64,000 nucleotides of DNA from Mesostigma viride. Lineage: Eukaryota > Streptophyta > Mesostigmatophyceae > Mesostigmatales > Mesostigmataceae. The notes below the pieces were generated by a model. That model was not told the origin of the DNA. It saw only the letters and a list, made by a program, of their open reading frames with translations, and did no database searches. The stretch spans positions 2,392,202 through 2,456,201 of the forward strand of contig RPFO01000027.1 of assembly GCA_009746045.1 (NCBI GenBank), written 5' to 3'. How positions within the stretch are numbered: the stretch's first letter is position 1; each line of letters opens with the position of its first letter. A program made the position numbers and the translations under genes. Positions 20,214-30,059 of the stretch are shown piece by piece.

Positions 20214-22498
20214 CGGGACCTAGTGCACGTAGTGACTCACCTCCTGTGCTAGCCACGGATAATGTGGGAGGCCCGCCTAGCGTGGCCTCGCCGGAGGGTC
20301 AGGGTCCTGCCCATGCGCCTCGCCCACCTAGGGACCTGGCTTCAACGGTCACGGCCTTGTGGCGTGCTCAGGCGCTTAAAGCGAAAGCTGCATCAGGGGT
20401 GGCTCAGGTCAAAACTCTCTCACAGGGGGTCAGGCCGGTTAAGTCAGCCTTGTTTCCTACGTGTAGACCGTGGCAGCTGGTGGCTGTGGACACGCAAGCA
20501 TCCGTGTCTATTATCTCTCGTCGGGCAGCCACCCTGTATCCAGTGCTAGAGTCGCCGTACAAATCGGTGACCGACTTTGCAGGCACTTCGGCATATCAAG
20601 TTACCGGGATGGTGGTGCTGCCGGTGTTGGGCATTGACACGCCGTTTCACGTCGTGGATGGCTACGAGGATGTGGCCTTGCTGGGCGAACCTTTCGTATC
20701 ATACCCGGGGTTCTCAGTGTCCGCTGACTTGCTGTCAGTCGCGGGGGTGGGCAGCATCCCGCTTCGCGAGTACCACGCTCCATTGGGGGTGGTGGTCGGG
20801 CAGCCCGGCGTCGTGCGGCGCTTACCGATGGCGGCGTTTTCCACACCGCCGCTCGTCCAGTCCATCATTCAGCCTCAGGATTGGCACCCGCGCAGCTTCG
20901 GCCTCCACTCACACTCACTGGCGGCGGATAGCCCTGTGACGTGGGAGCAACTTGTCCTGGACTGTCAAGATCCTCTCAAGTTTGCTTTGTGGCGCGACGC
21001 GTTCATTCGAGCCAAGGAGCAGTGGCGAGAGCGCGAGGTCTACCGAGGATTGGAGAGTGTGCCAGCCGGGGCCACGCGGTTGCGGTTGAAGTTCGTGCTC
21101 ACCTACAAGCCGGACGAGACCAACTCTTCGGTGGTGTTCCGGGTAAGGCCCGTGGTCACGGAGACGAAGGGGTCCTCCCCGCTGGACGCCAAGGATCTTT
21201 ATACCCCTGGGCTCAACCATGTTTCGCATCGGCTACTGACGGTCATCTACTTGGGCAAGCGGAACGCGGGCAAGGACTACGGGATGTGGTGCGGTGACTT
21301 TCAGCGGGCATTCCTCCACAGCGACGCTGGGGTCGCGCAGCAAACATGGCAAGGCACCCGCTACGTGGTGAAGGTCCCGGTGGTCTGGCAGGATGGCACC
21401 ATTGGCAGCGAGTATATCGAGCTGTTGACAGGGGTGGAGGGGCTGCAGAGCTCTCCCATCATCTTCCGCATTTCCGCGGAGGAGGTCTTGCAGAGCTTAG
21501 GGGCCACGTACCATCGCGCGGATCCTAACTTCTTTGTGGTCCCCACCGGCGTCCCTGGCGAGCCAGCCCTCTTCGTGTGGCATGGCGATGACTTCAAGCT
21601 GGTGGCACCTCGCACCTTTGCTACCCAGTTTCTTGCTGCAGTGGCGGCTAAGTTTCCCCTGGGCAGGGCGGTGGATCATGAGGAGGGTAAACCCGTGGTG
21701 TTTTGCGGCGTGCAGTCTACGTTGCAGCGGGATTCGCGTTCTGGCGAATGGGTCATGCACATGCAGGATAGCCGCAACTATGTGGTTGACCTGCTGGCCG
21801 ACCTCCCGTCCCCGCTGTTGGCAACCCATGGGCCCTCGGTTAAGGGCAAGCTCGGGTGGTTGGCGGACACGGTGGCACCTGATTTGGCAGTGCTCGCTCG
21901 CCTGCCCGATGATGTGCTGGAAGGACTAGGGTCCATTCATGTTCGGCGGCAGCTGGCCATGACGCCCGGCATTGTGCTTCGTGGGCTCGATTGCTCACAG
22001 CCGGTGCACCTCGAGATAGTGACGGATGCTAATCTAGAGACGCGCACAGTCAGCCAAGTGCGGGCCCGCATGGGGGCACTGTTCTTTATCAGCAATGAGG
22101 GCCAGCCTGGCATGTTGTTAGATTGGTACTCGCGCTTGCACAGCCGCATTGCCACTAGCCCCAACACGGCTGAATGCCGGGGCATTGTTTCAGCTATCTC
22201 ACATGGCATGTGGCTGCGGTACTTGCTGGGTTGGGTATTTGGCTCGTGTGGGTTCACTCTTCACTGGACTAGCACGGTGCACACTGACTCACAAAGTTGT
22301 TTGGCCTTCCTTGACAATCCCTATGCGCGGTCACAGGACGTTGATTACCTCGTACTCGCTGAGGCGGCCTCCTGCGTCACGCGTCTCCAGCACATCGCGG
22401 ATGAACTCAATCCCGCGGATGCACTCACCAAGGAGGCGCGGGAGGCTGCCCCGCAGTACGCAGTGTTGCGCAAGCGCATGACGATGCAACACCCGTGA
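20180..22498 (+). CDS. copia-type protease-like, reverse transcriptase and RNase H
   Basis: About 772 codons, overlapping the integrase ORF by 34 nt in the -1 frame and beginning after a run of eight C (20148-20155). Residues around 98-180 look like a retropepsin (LVAVDTQASVSIIS, later ALLGEPFV), with DTQ in place of DTG. The RT follows: motif A is WCGDFQRAFLHSD. The catalytic YVDD box is replaced by HGDD (LFVWHGDDFKLV), keeping both Asp. RNase H has VTDANLET, NTAECRGIV, VHTDSQSCLAFLDNP and NPADALTK. The frame is intact to the stop. It supplies reverse transcription in the particle; activity is unproven because of the altered motifs. Confidence 0.85.
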   Translation: MDGWDEDGVGLTGPSARSDSPPVLATDNVGGPPSVASPEGQGPAHAPRPPRDLASTVTALWRAQALKAKAASGVAQVKTLSQGVRPVKSALFPTCRPWQLVAVDTQASVSIISRRAATLYPVLESPYKSVTDFAGTSAYQVTGMVVLPVLGIDTPFHVVDGYEDVALLGEPFVSYPGFSVSADLLSVAGVGSIPLREYHAPLGVVVGQPGVVRRLPMAAFSTPPLVQSIIQPQDWHPRSFGLHSHSLAADSPVTWEQLVLDCQDPLKFALWRDAFIRAKEQWREREVYRGLESVPAGATRLRLKFVLTYKPDETNSSVVFRVRPVVTETKGSSPLDAKDLYTPGLNHVSHRLLTVIYLGKRNAGKDYGMWCGDFQRAFLHSDAGVAQQTWQGTRYVVKVPVVWQDGTIGSEYIELLTGVEGLQSSPIIFRISAEEVLQSLGATYHRADPNFFVVPTGVPGEPALFVWHGDDFKLVAPRTFATQFLAAVAAKFPLGRAVDHEEGKPVVFCGVQSTLQRDSRSGEWVMHMQDSRNYVVDLLADLPSPLLATHGPSVKGKLGWLADTVAPDLAVLARLPDDVLEGLGSIHVRRQLAMTPGIVLRGLDCSQPVHLEIVTDANLETRTVSQVRARMGALFFISNEGQPGMLLDWYSRLHSRIATSPNTAECRGIVSAISHGMWLRYLLGWVFGSCGFTLHWTSTVHTDSQSCLAFLDNPYARSQDVDYLVLAEAASCVTRLQHIADELNPADALTKEAREAAPQYAVLRKRMTMQHP

Positions 22499-22851
22499 GC
22501 CACACAGGGTTACGGCTCGGGCGCTTTATGAATACAGCCATAACTCACCCTGTGTTGCTAGCATTCACGAATATCATGGTGGTAGTTTTTTTGCTTGTCC
22601 TGACCATACCCTAGCCACGTTGGACGGTGCCTTGGGCCCGTCGGCGGGTCACTGGTCCTAATAAATGGGTCACCTTTTGTCTGGTGGCATAGTTGTTTTT
22701 TTCTCGATACTTATTACATCACTATTCATGTGTGATCACAAGGGCGCGGGTCGATACCGTGGTGATTTTGACGGCCTTGAGGCCCCCTTGAGTTCCCTAC
22801 CTTAGAGGGTTTTGTATGGTCTGCATTTGATGTAATTATTTTGATAATTAA

Positions 22852-22867
22852 TCAAAGAACAAAAGAG
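22852..22867 (+). other. candidate polypurine tract
   Basis: AAAGAACAAAAGAG lies a few bases upstream of the 3' LTR, the position of the plus-strand primer in LTR retrotransposons. It is separated from the LTR by TATGTCGG, so the exact border is uncertain. Confidence 0.45.
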
Positions 22868-22875
22868 TATGTCGG

Positions 22876-23222
22876 AGTTGAGTAACTCTAGAGCCCTAGG
22901 ATCTGGCTCTAAGTTCCCCATGTCCGTCCGCACGCCTTCCGCTAGCGTCCGCTAAGCCGCCGGCTATAATCCGGCGGTCCGATTCGGTCGACCGGTCTAA
23001 GGGCGGCGCCTAGGGTCGGCGCCACCTAGGCCCCAGTCCGGGGCCTTATCCGGGTCGGTACGGACAGCTAGCCTGTCCCACGGTTACGGCTAACCGGATA
23101 GGCTTTGCTGGCTAAGACATAAACCAGTGGTTGGCCAGCTCCGACAGCAGTTCTCTGTGTTCACCTTCTCACAAGCTCCACGCGACCGACCGCCATAGCT
23201 TAGCCGGTCGGGGGCTTTAACT
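22876..23222 (+). repeat. 3' LTR of copia-type element
   Basis: 347 bp, near-identical to the 5' LTR. It lacks TGCA after GGCGCCA, has two extra G near the end, and retains all the inverted repeats noted in the 5' copy. Confidence 0.9.
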
Positions 23223-23230
23223 CTGTGTCC

Positions 23231-23900
23231 TATGGTCAGGGGCATGGTTGCTTGGGTGGCAGGTATTTCCAGGCCAGACCTGATGGTCATAGCCAGGTTG
23301 CCTGATGACATGCTAATGGAGCTATAGGGTCTGCCAAGGTGGCTGATCAGGTCAGGGCTTCATCTGGCATTCTGTTGTCTGCAGTGGATTGATCACAACC
23401 CATTTGCATGGAGCTGTATGTGCATGGATAGCTTAATGGACAGCAGGCAGGTCTCCAAGGTCAGGGGCAGGGCTGCAGGGCTCTTTGTGCTCAGACAGGA
23501 AGGCCTGGGGAGTTTGGTGAGCTGCATTAGTCGCCTGCACAAACGGGTGGCTGTCAGCAGTGATGTGGCAGAATGCAGGGCTATTTGTGAAGGCATTCAC
23601 ACAAGCATTTATCTGAAGGAGTTGCTTCATCAGATGACTTCTAACACTCCTTGGCCACTTCAGGTTACCACTCTTCTCAAGACAGACTCCATGGGGATGG
23701 TGCAGTTTGTGCACAGGCAGATGGCCAGAAGTAGGGACTTGGATTATCTTCTTCTTAAGGAATTGTCCTCCTTGGCCAATATTGAGCATATCCCTGGGGT
23801 TGACAATCCTGCTGATGCTTTGACCAAGCTAGTGCAGAAGGCAGCAGTGCAGTACAAGGTTCTTCAGTCTCTGATGGACCCATCTCAGCAAGCTGTCTAA
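23231..23900 (+). pseudogene. decayed copia-type RNase H fragment
   Basis: It starts MVRGMVAWVAGISRPDLMVI, then has an in-frame TAG and a frameshift. From 23418 an open frame covers SRQVSKVRGRAAGLFVLR, VAVSSDVAECRAI, LLKTDSMGMVQFVHRQ and NPADALTK. Each block aligns with the RT-RNase H end of the intact element (for example IARLPDDML versus LARLPDDVL), but divergence is high. It is a remnant of an older relative and abuts the 3' LTR directly. Confidence 0.7.
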
Positions 23901-25495
23901 GCTGGTGCCTGGTTATAGGGCATTGGAGAGCAGATTGTGTGGTAGTGTCAGCATTGTGACTGGCATAATACCTGTATTTTAGTCTGTACTAAGGCTCATG
24001 GACCATGGTACACTCACTCTGATCATAATCAGGATACAGCCAGGTTTTGGCTGGGGTTCATGCTGTTGACTACACAAGGTTGGCAGGTCCATTACAGACC
24101 ATGTATTCTAGTTTAAAAGAAATGTATATTCGTACATACTTCTCACAATGGTCTGCATGGGAACCTTCATACTGGGGTTTATAGGGCGGGGTTCGATTCC
24201 CTGGTATTATGTTTCTACAAGCTGGCCTGTTCAGGTGTTTGCCTGTTCAGACTTCCCTAGTTCCCCAGGGCAGGATTTAATTGTTGCCTATGTGTTTCAT
24301 TTTGTCATTTGTTTGCTGTGGCAGTTTACCATCTGGCAAGTAGACGGGCGCCGTAAGACGGGCGCCAATAGACCCCTGTTGAGAGAATGACAGGCAAACT
24401 ATTGTAATACGCCTTACTTTGTCAAGTGGTATATTAATTGTCATGGATTTATTGTTCTTATATTGAATATGTACTGGGTTTTATGGGATTAGTATCTGGG
24501 ATTAATGTAACTCACCGCCAGAAGGTCATTGTACTGGAGGCTCTACCGAGGTGATGGGATTAATTCCTGGAGAAGACCTCATAGAATATAACCTGTATGT
24601 ATTTAATTTTGTGTTTCTAATATCTGGTCGTACTCTGTAATGCCACTTCCATAGGTTTTCTCCATTTCTCATGGAATGTTTTTCCCTGTGGCAGATCTGT
24701 TTCTTTTCCAGTTCCTTAAAAGAAAGGGCTGGGGGAATGGCATTGGCCATTAAAGACATCTGTTCAAGCTTCAAGCTGGAGTGAAGGACATTTCAAGCTA
24801 CTTCAAGGGTCCCTGGCAGGGGATGTGATCCCTAAAGAAAAGAAGGGATTGGAGTTAACGTAAAGGATTTACGTTAGGTGGATAGAGATTGTTACGCTCT
24901 TTCCAACGGCACCTTGAACGCCTCATTTGGTTACGGGACGTAAAAACTATGACGTTCCTAGGCTGTGCCGACAGTACCCAGCGCGCCACTGTGGGCGCGT
25001 ACGGACACAGGATGTACAAGTGTCACTGTGATAGTCCGCAGGACGTTGACAGGACTTGTACAGGACTTGATGGTCAATTGATAGGTAGGCGTGCTGTAGC
25101 GCGCCAGGACCTATGAGACAATTGATGCTGAGTAGTGTACGGATAGGTCCACAGGACTAGCCGTATGGACAATTGATAGATCTGCGCGCCAAAGGCGTGC
25201 CAGAGTCTGTGTAATCAATTGATTGACAGTTCAGCTGTGACAGTGCAGCTGAATACTTGGACGCGTCCCTAGCAAGTTATATGTGTGACTTGGTAGCACC
25301 GGGACGCTAGCTCTTGCGTGCACGTTCTCTTGGCACTGCGACCCTGTCGTCTGTGCTGCGTGCAGTCTTGGAAGTGACGTGACTAACGTCTGTGTTTCCA
25401 TTATTCTAATAAAGGCAACATTTCCTGCAAGAGCCATGGAGGTCTTTGGCATTCACTTACAACTGTACATGTAGTACTCCTTGCCTCGACGCAGC
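23901..25495. other. non-genic, possible LTR of the minus-strand Ty3-like element
   Basis: No gene recognised. On the minus strand this lies downstream of the protease ORF and could hold an LTR, but no second copy was found. Between 25070 and 25230 the word CAATTG recurs four times about 48-50 bp apart within similar context, suggesting a degenerate tandem repeat. A tRNA-like T-arm word (GGTTCGATTCC, near 24189) has no matching cloverleaf. Confidence 0.35.
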
Positions 25496-26308
25496 TTACT
25501 CTCCAGTGTCAGACTTGAGACTCATGAGGATCTGCGAGGCGTTGCGGGGCTGGGTGACTTCCCGCTCGTGCGTGATGGTATGCACGTCGGGGCCCTGCAC
25601 TTTGCATTCGCTGACAGGACTCCAAAAGGAACCGTCAGGGAACCACACCACGCGACGCCGAATGCTAATGTCCACATCCTGCGCGTCCAGCCAGTCGATG
25701 CCGATGATGATGTCGGCAGCTCCGAGCGGTGCGACCGTGGCTGTGAGCTCCACAGGGATGCCTTGAATCACAGCCTTGATATCACCCCGACCAGGCGAGG
25801 GGCTCTTTCGACCAATTGAATAGGTCACATTCACCACTGTCGCATGTGGCCGGATGTCGTATCCTGCGCGACGCGCCAATGCCTCGTTGATGAAAGACGT
25901 AGACGCACCCGTGTCCACCATGAACTGCACGTCCATGACGGTCTTGTCCTTGAGGTAGGGGTCTAATGCTGAGCCCGGTACAGCCAGACCTCCCCTAAAC
26001 AGGAGCAAGTTGCGGGTACCAGCCGGAGTTGCGCGCATAGGCTGGTCGGAGCTCGCTGCGCTACCCGTGGCCGGCTGCGTGCTTGGGGCAGAAGTCTCGC
26101 CCAGGGATGCATCCGCGCTTGTATTCGCTACAAGCGGGGAGCGACTATCTACTGTAACGACTGATTCTGCGCCCGCGCTGGTATTCGCTACCAACGGGGT
26201 GTCCTTATCTAAGCTGTCTATCTGCCCGACGTTATTGACTAGCGCTACCCTATCTACCTGTCCTACATCTACCTCTATCCGCGTAGGCAGGGACACTACA
26301 GTACGCAC
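25496..26308 (-). CDS. Ty3-like retropepsin (Gag-linked protease)
   Basis: 270 codons with a clear retropepsin: FMVDTGASTSFIN contains the catalytic DTG, and ADIIIGIDWLDA is the distal hydrophobic-Gly motif. A Thr/Ser/Ala-rich linker precedes it. The ORF is shifted -1 from the gag frame that ends at 26371, the usual Gag-Pro relation. It ends at 25496 with no reverse transcriptase after it, so the element is either deleted or a Gag-Pro-only derivative. Confidence 0.75.
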   Translation of the reverse strand: MRTVVSLPTRIEVDVGQVDRVALVNNVGQIDSLDKDTPLVANTSAGAESVVTVDSRSPLVANTSADASLGETSAPSTQPATGSAASSDQPMRATPAGTRNLLLFRGGLAVPGSALDPYLKDKTVMDVQFMVDTGASTSFINEALARRAGYDIRPHATVVNVTYSIGRKSPSPGRGDIKAVIQGIPVELTATVAPLGAADIIIGIDWLDAQDVDISIRRRVVWFPDGSFWSPVSECKVQGPDVHTITHEREVTQPRNASQILMSLKSDTGE

Positions 26309-26370
26309 GAGGAACGGAGGGCCAGGAGACCGCCTCGTTCGACCGCCCGGTCCACTCTTCCCCCTCTACC

Positions 26371-27240
26371 TCATCCTCCTCGTCGCCATGCCCATATGTA
26401 GCCGGCGACCGCCTTGCCATCCATAACCCCCGAGGCGCCATTACCCGAGTCCTGTTGCTGTGAGAACAACTCATTCAACTCGCGGTTCACCCGCTGGAAC
26501 GAAGGACCTGTAGCGCGGGGCGTCTGGTGCTGCGTGGGACGCTGCCGGGCGTCCTGCGGCTTGGCTGCGCGCTCGCCCGCGTTGCGAGGCCGGTCTGGGC
26601 GCCGTGCTTGTTCCGGGCGCTTACCGAAGGTAGGCCCGGAGAAACGGGGTGACGTCTGCTCGTCGCCACGATCGCGATCCCGTGGTGGTCGCGTGCAGTC
26701 CTTCTTGAGATGACCGACCTCGCCGCACCGGAAGCATCGCGCCTTGGACGCATCGATTGCATTGACCTGGGGCGCTTCATAGTCGCCGTCCTCCTGCTCG
26801 TGGTCGATAATGTCCTCAGAGGACCCATCTTGGTCCACCGTAGTGAAGTGGACGCGACGCGGTGCTGCCAGCACCAGCATGCTGATAGGTGACCGCTGCG
26901 CGGCGGCGTGCGAGCACATCTGACACGGCTTTAGAAGGTACTGCTGGATCTCGATCACATCCCACTGCTCCCACGGTATCTCAGCAAAGCGCTTTAGCAC
27001 CTCATCTAGGAGTTCCGGACTCAGCGCCTCAATGAACTGCGCCCTATATTCGGTCCAGGTCAAGTCCTCAAGGCGAGCCGAGAATGCTTCAAACTCTGTC
27101 AGAAACTCGCGGAACGGCGTGGTGCCTTGACGTAGCTTGGAAAAAGCCAGACGCTCGTGGAGCTTCCAGTCAGGGGGCACCAGCTTTCGCTCAATGCGCT
27201 CTAGTAGCTCCTCTACTGTGCGAGGGTATACAAGCGCGAC
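26371..27240 (-). CDS. Ty3-like gag, capsid C-terminus and zinc knuckle
   Basis: The frame carries LLERIERKLVPPDWKLHERL, then a capsid domain (FREFLTEFEAFSARLEDLTW, FIEALSPELLDEV), then one CCHC knuckle (CFRCGEVGHLKKDC). An Arg/Pro/Gln-rich nucleic-acid-binding tail follows. It packages retrotransposon RNA. It is related to the plus-strand gag at 16.6-17.06 kb. The upstream join to the N-terminal gag frames needs frameshifts, so the gene as it stands is probably broken. Confidence 0.7.
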   Translation of the reverse strand, partial: VALVYPRTVEELLERIERKLVPPDWKLHERLAFSKLRQGTTPFREFLTEFEAFSARLEDLTWTEYRAQFIEALSPELLDEVLKRFAEIPWEQWDVIEIQQYLLKPCQMCSHAAAQRSPISMLVLAAPRRVHFTTVDQDGSSEDIIDHEQEDGDYEAPQVNAIDASKARCFRCGEVGHLKKDCTRPPRDRDRGDEQTSPRFSGPTFGKRPEQARRPDRPRNAGERAAKPQDARQRPTQHQTPRATGPSFQRVNRELNELFSQQQDSGNGASGVMDGKAVAGYIWAWRRGG

Positions 27241-27249
27241 GCTACACTC

Positions 27250-28648
27250 TCACAGTTGAGTATGCCGACCACTGAGGGATCCATGCAGTTTGTGACGACG
27301 TAGGAGATAAGAACCTCGGTAGCTAGCTCCCACCCATTGTGGTTGCACCACGCCGCAGTTGCTGCCACAGCTGCTCTGCCGGGTCGACATCGAAGATGAT
27401 CGAGTCGAGATCCGGTGTGCCCATGTCCGTGAGCGCAAACCATATGTCCGTGCGATGACATCGGTCCACAAGCGCTCGGTAATGCTGGACCACAACCTGG
27501 ACCTTCTTCTTGGTCAGGTCATGGAAAAAAAAGGTGAATAAAATCCATCACCATCTCATGGCGAAGAGGATACCCCGAGGCATAACGATAAGTGTTACAA
27601 TGAGCTCGGAAGAGCTCATAGGCTTCCTCTAAAGTCGCACCCGTGCCTGCTGAGGTGAACTTCTCGCGAAGCTCCACCTTGGGCAGCGATGGCACACGAG
27701 TGGATTCGCCATGCACGCCGTACGGCATGCGGTGGGGTCGCTGGACGTCGTCGCCCTCACCCCATGGTATGCTGGCTACCTTCCGATCGACTTGGCCCCA
27801 GCCGAAGTCTGACCGAGTGCCGCCAAGCCTGGGCCGCCCTGCGGTGCCACCCAACGGCGTTGCTGCCGCCGTCATGGGTGGCCGACCTGTGCTAAACAAG
27901 CCACCTGATGCTCCCCCCCTGGGGGCTGCACCATACCCGCCGCGCCACGATAACGTGCCTTGGTTGGGTGCCCGTAGGTCCCCCCCAGCGTATAAGATGC
28001 GTCGGCAGTCGACCGGGTGCCTACCCGACCGACGTTCGGCTGCAGCTCGTCATCCTGCGCCATTTCCCCGTCGCCCCGCCGTTGACCGCTTGGTCCGACG
28101 CGTGGCTGACTGGGCTCAACGTTGCGTAGTGGACCTGTCCCACTGCGCTCTTCGTCGAAGTGTCCGCGTTGGTCGCGCAGCGCCTCATGTCGCCGCGCTT
28201 CCTCGGCAGCGGCCTCCTCGTCGGCAGCCTGCCTGGCCTCGGCGTCGCGTTGGGCCGCAGCTTGGCAGGCGCGTGCAGCTTCCGTGGTTGCCTCCGCCTG
28301 CCGCCGTTGCTCAGCGCGCTCCGTAGCACGCCTCGCTTCAGCCGTAGATTCCGCGCGCTCCAAAGCAAGTCGCACAGTTTCTTCAACAAGCGTCGCCTGT
28401 TGCGATAACTGCGTCGCTTGCTGAGCTCGGAGTGCCGCCAGCTCTGCCGCTTGCTCTTGCAGCAGGCGCAGCACTTGGGTAAGAGCACCACCGTCCCCTG
28501 CCGAAGAAAGGGAAGGCGCTCCATTACCTAACAAAGCGGTGTCCGCACTAGTGCCGAGACGACCGCTGGGCGGGTCAGTTGCTTGACCGCCCGTAGCTGC
28601 CGGCGCTGACCCACCACTGCCTGATGCTGTGGGGTCAGTTCCTGACAT
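27250..28648 (-). pseudogene. Ty3-like gag N-terminal region, frameshifted
   Basis: The likely start is MSGTDPTASGSGGSAPA at 28648. A long Ala/Glu/Arg coiled coil follows (LRLLQEQAAELAALRAQQAT onward) to about 28150. The frame then changes to one containing ATLEEAYELFRAHCNTYRYA (27519-27899), and again around 27500-27340 (ALTDMGTPDLDSIIFDVDP). Each segment looks coding, but they occupy different frames, so at least two indels have accumulated. It belongs with the knuckle and protease ORFs downstream. Confidence 0.55.
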
Positions 28649-28774
28649 GTTGATGGTGGTATCGACCCTGGAGAGCTCCTGCCCGTCGGTGTCGACGCCC
28701 GTGTTGGCACAGCCTGCGTGGCTTGCCAAAAACGCTGTGACCGACCTAGTGTGATATGACATAAACTGCCACAA

Positions 28775-30050
28775 CCACTACCAAGTAGCAACGGTCTAAT
28801 CTGAAAGACTTAATGGTTGATCAGGCCACTATGTGTGCTAGTCTTCCCCAGAAAACTGCACACCGTCTCTCTTTGCTGAAATGAAAATGTTCCTTTGCAG
28901 ATGGAGCTAGTCTCTTCGAGTAATGAAAAGAGGGCTCTCAGCCGAGGACAAGGAACTGTCCCTCGTGCCTGATGACCACCTTCTTGATCCCCTTGTGTAC
29001 CGTCGCGTGCCGCGTTTGAATATCCTTGCTGGGGCGTTAGCTAGACGCTCCAACTACTCTAATTGCGACAATATGATGGTGCAAGAGGGTGCTTTTGCCT
29101 CCCCTGCTATAGAACAATGCTTTCACAACACACACTTTGCACAGTCTGATGATGAAGCCGCACATGCGGAATTTATTGAGAAAGTTAATACAATTACAAC
29201 ACGTTGATAGTCTCAATATCGATGCACTCCATGCTCACGAGCCCGCAGTTAGGCAGCGCTCCATGACATGCTACCGGCCTTGCTCCCAAGGAAAGGGAGA
29301 AACACGAAGGCCACTAACGAGAGACTCGAAGAGACTACACGCTGCGTGAGAGTCCTCTTCGACTATGAACCAAACCATTCGTCATGCCACACGCATGACA
29401 CACGCCACACTTGTCAGTCCAGCCAGCAATGCCAAAACTATCTTGCTGCCTGAACCATGCAAATAGAAACCGCATTCCAGTTGCCGTCCTGGCTTTCTAC
29501 CACACATGCCAACAAAAGCAGGAAGGCATCCCGACAAATCTAAATTGCTACCCTGTTGCCGATCTCATCTCCTAGAGGCTCCGGCATTTCTGTCCCTGGG
29601 AATGTCCGACATTGAGTCACGTCCAGCAAGGTCGAAGCATAATATCCTTCAGAAAATCTGCATGCTCACACCTTGCGTGTGAGTGGCCCAGCAAACATTG
29701 CGTCTAATCGTTCCTTTCTAGAAGAAATCCCTTTGTAGGGCTGCCAGCGATTTTGCATTCATTCCAGCGATCTGGCTCCGCACCGCAAAATGTCCTTTTC
29801 CATTTTCTGTCCAGTCCTCATAACGTTGACCCGCTATTCTACACCACAAAGACACCTGGCCTGTCAATAGCCTCGGCGCTGTTGAAGTCCAGCAGTCCAG
29901 CTTCAGCTCCAGCTGTCCACTAACACGCGTATGATCCTCTCGACGCTGCGCACTTGTGCTGCCGTCCGCTCAAGTCAGTGCTGCGCGCCCAGCTGTGCCT
30001 GGCCCGGCGCGCGTGCACGTACACTTTCGTCCGCTCTTATGCTGCAAGTG
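28775..30050. other. unassigned interval containing one small ORF
   Basis: Apart from the 94-codon ORF at 28923 nothing coding is seen. By position part of this should be the 5' LTR and leader of the minus-strand gag-pro element, but no repeat partner was found. Confidence 0.3.
28923..29207 (+). CDS. small hypothetical protein (94 codons)
   Basis: It begins MKRGLSAEDKELSLVPDD. The composition is balanced with acidic and hydrophobic residues typical of a folded protein, unlike neighbouring chance frames. A pyrimidine-rich CCTTTGCAG lies 22 nt upstream and could be an acceptor before the coding start. No family recognised; may be an exon or a relic. Confidence 0.3.
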   Translation: MKRGLSAEDKELSLVPDDHLLDPLVYRRVPRLNILAGALARRSNYSNCDNMMVQEGAFASPAIEQCFHNTHFAQSDDEAAHAEFIEKVNTITTR

Positions 30051-30059
30051 CTAGTGTCC

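Larger units (their letters stand above)
17064..23222 (+). mobile_element. Ty1/copia-type LTR retrotransposon, nearly complete
   Basis: Two near-identical LTRs (17064-17412 and 22876-23222) bound gag, integrase, protease-like, reverse transcriptase and RNase H coding regions in the same orientation. By eye the LTRs differ by about six substitutions and two small indels, so insertion is recent relative to other elements here. LTR termini are AGTT...AACT, not TG...CA. I find no target-site duplication, and the flanks belong to two different elements. Integrase upstream of RT and the RNase H motifs place it in the copia lineage, but the domain order is unusual (see findings). Confidence 0.88.

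Noticed and set aside
24148-24210. tRNA-like T-arm (GGTTCGATTCC)
   Set aside because: No paired acceptor, D or anticodon arms could be fitted around it.
28122-28424. Ser/Ala-rich plus-strand ORF
   Set aside because: Antisense of the Ala/Glu/Arg coiled coil of the minus-strand gag.
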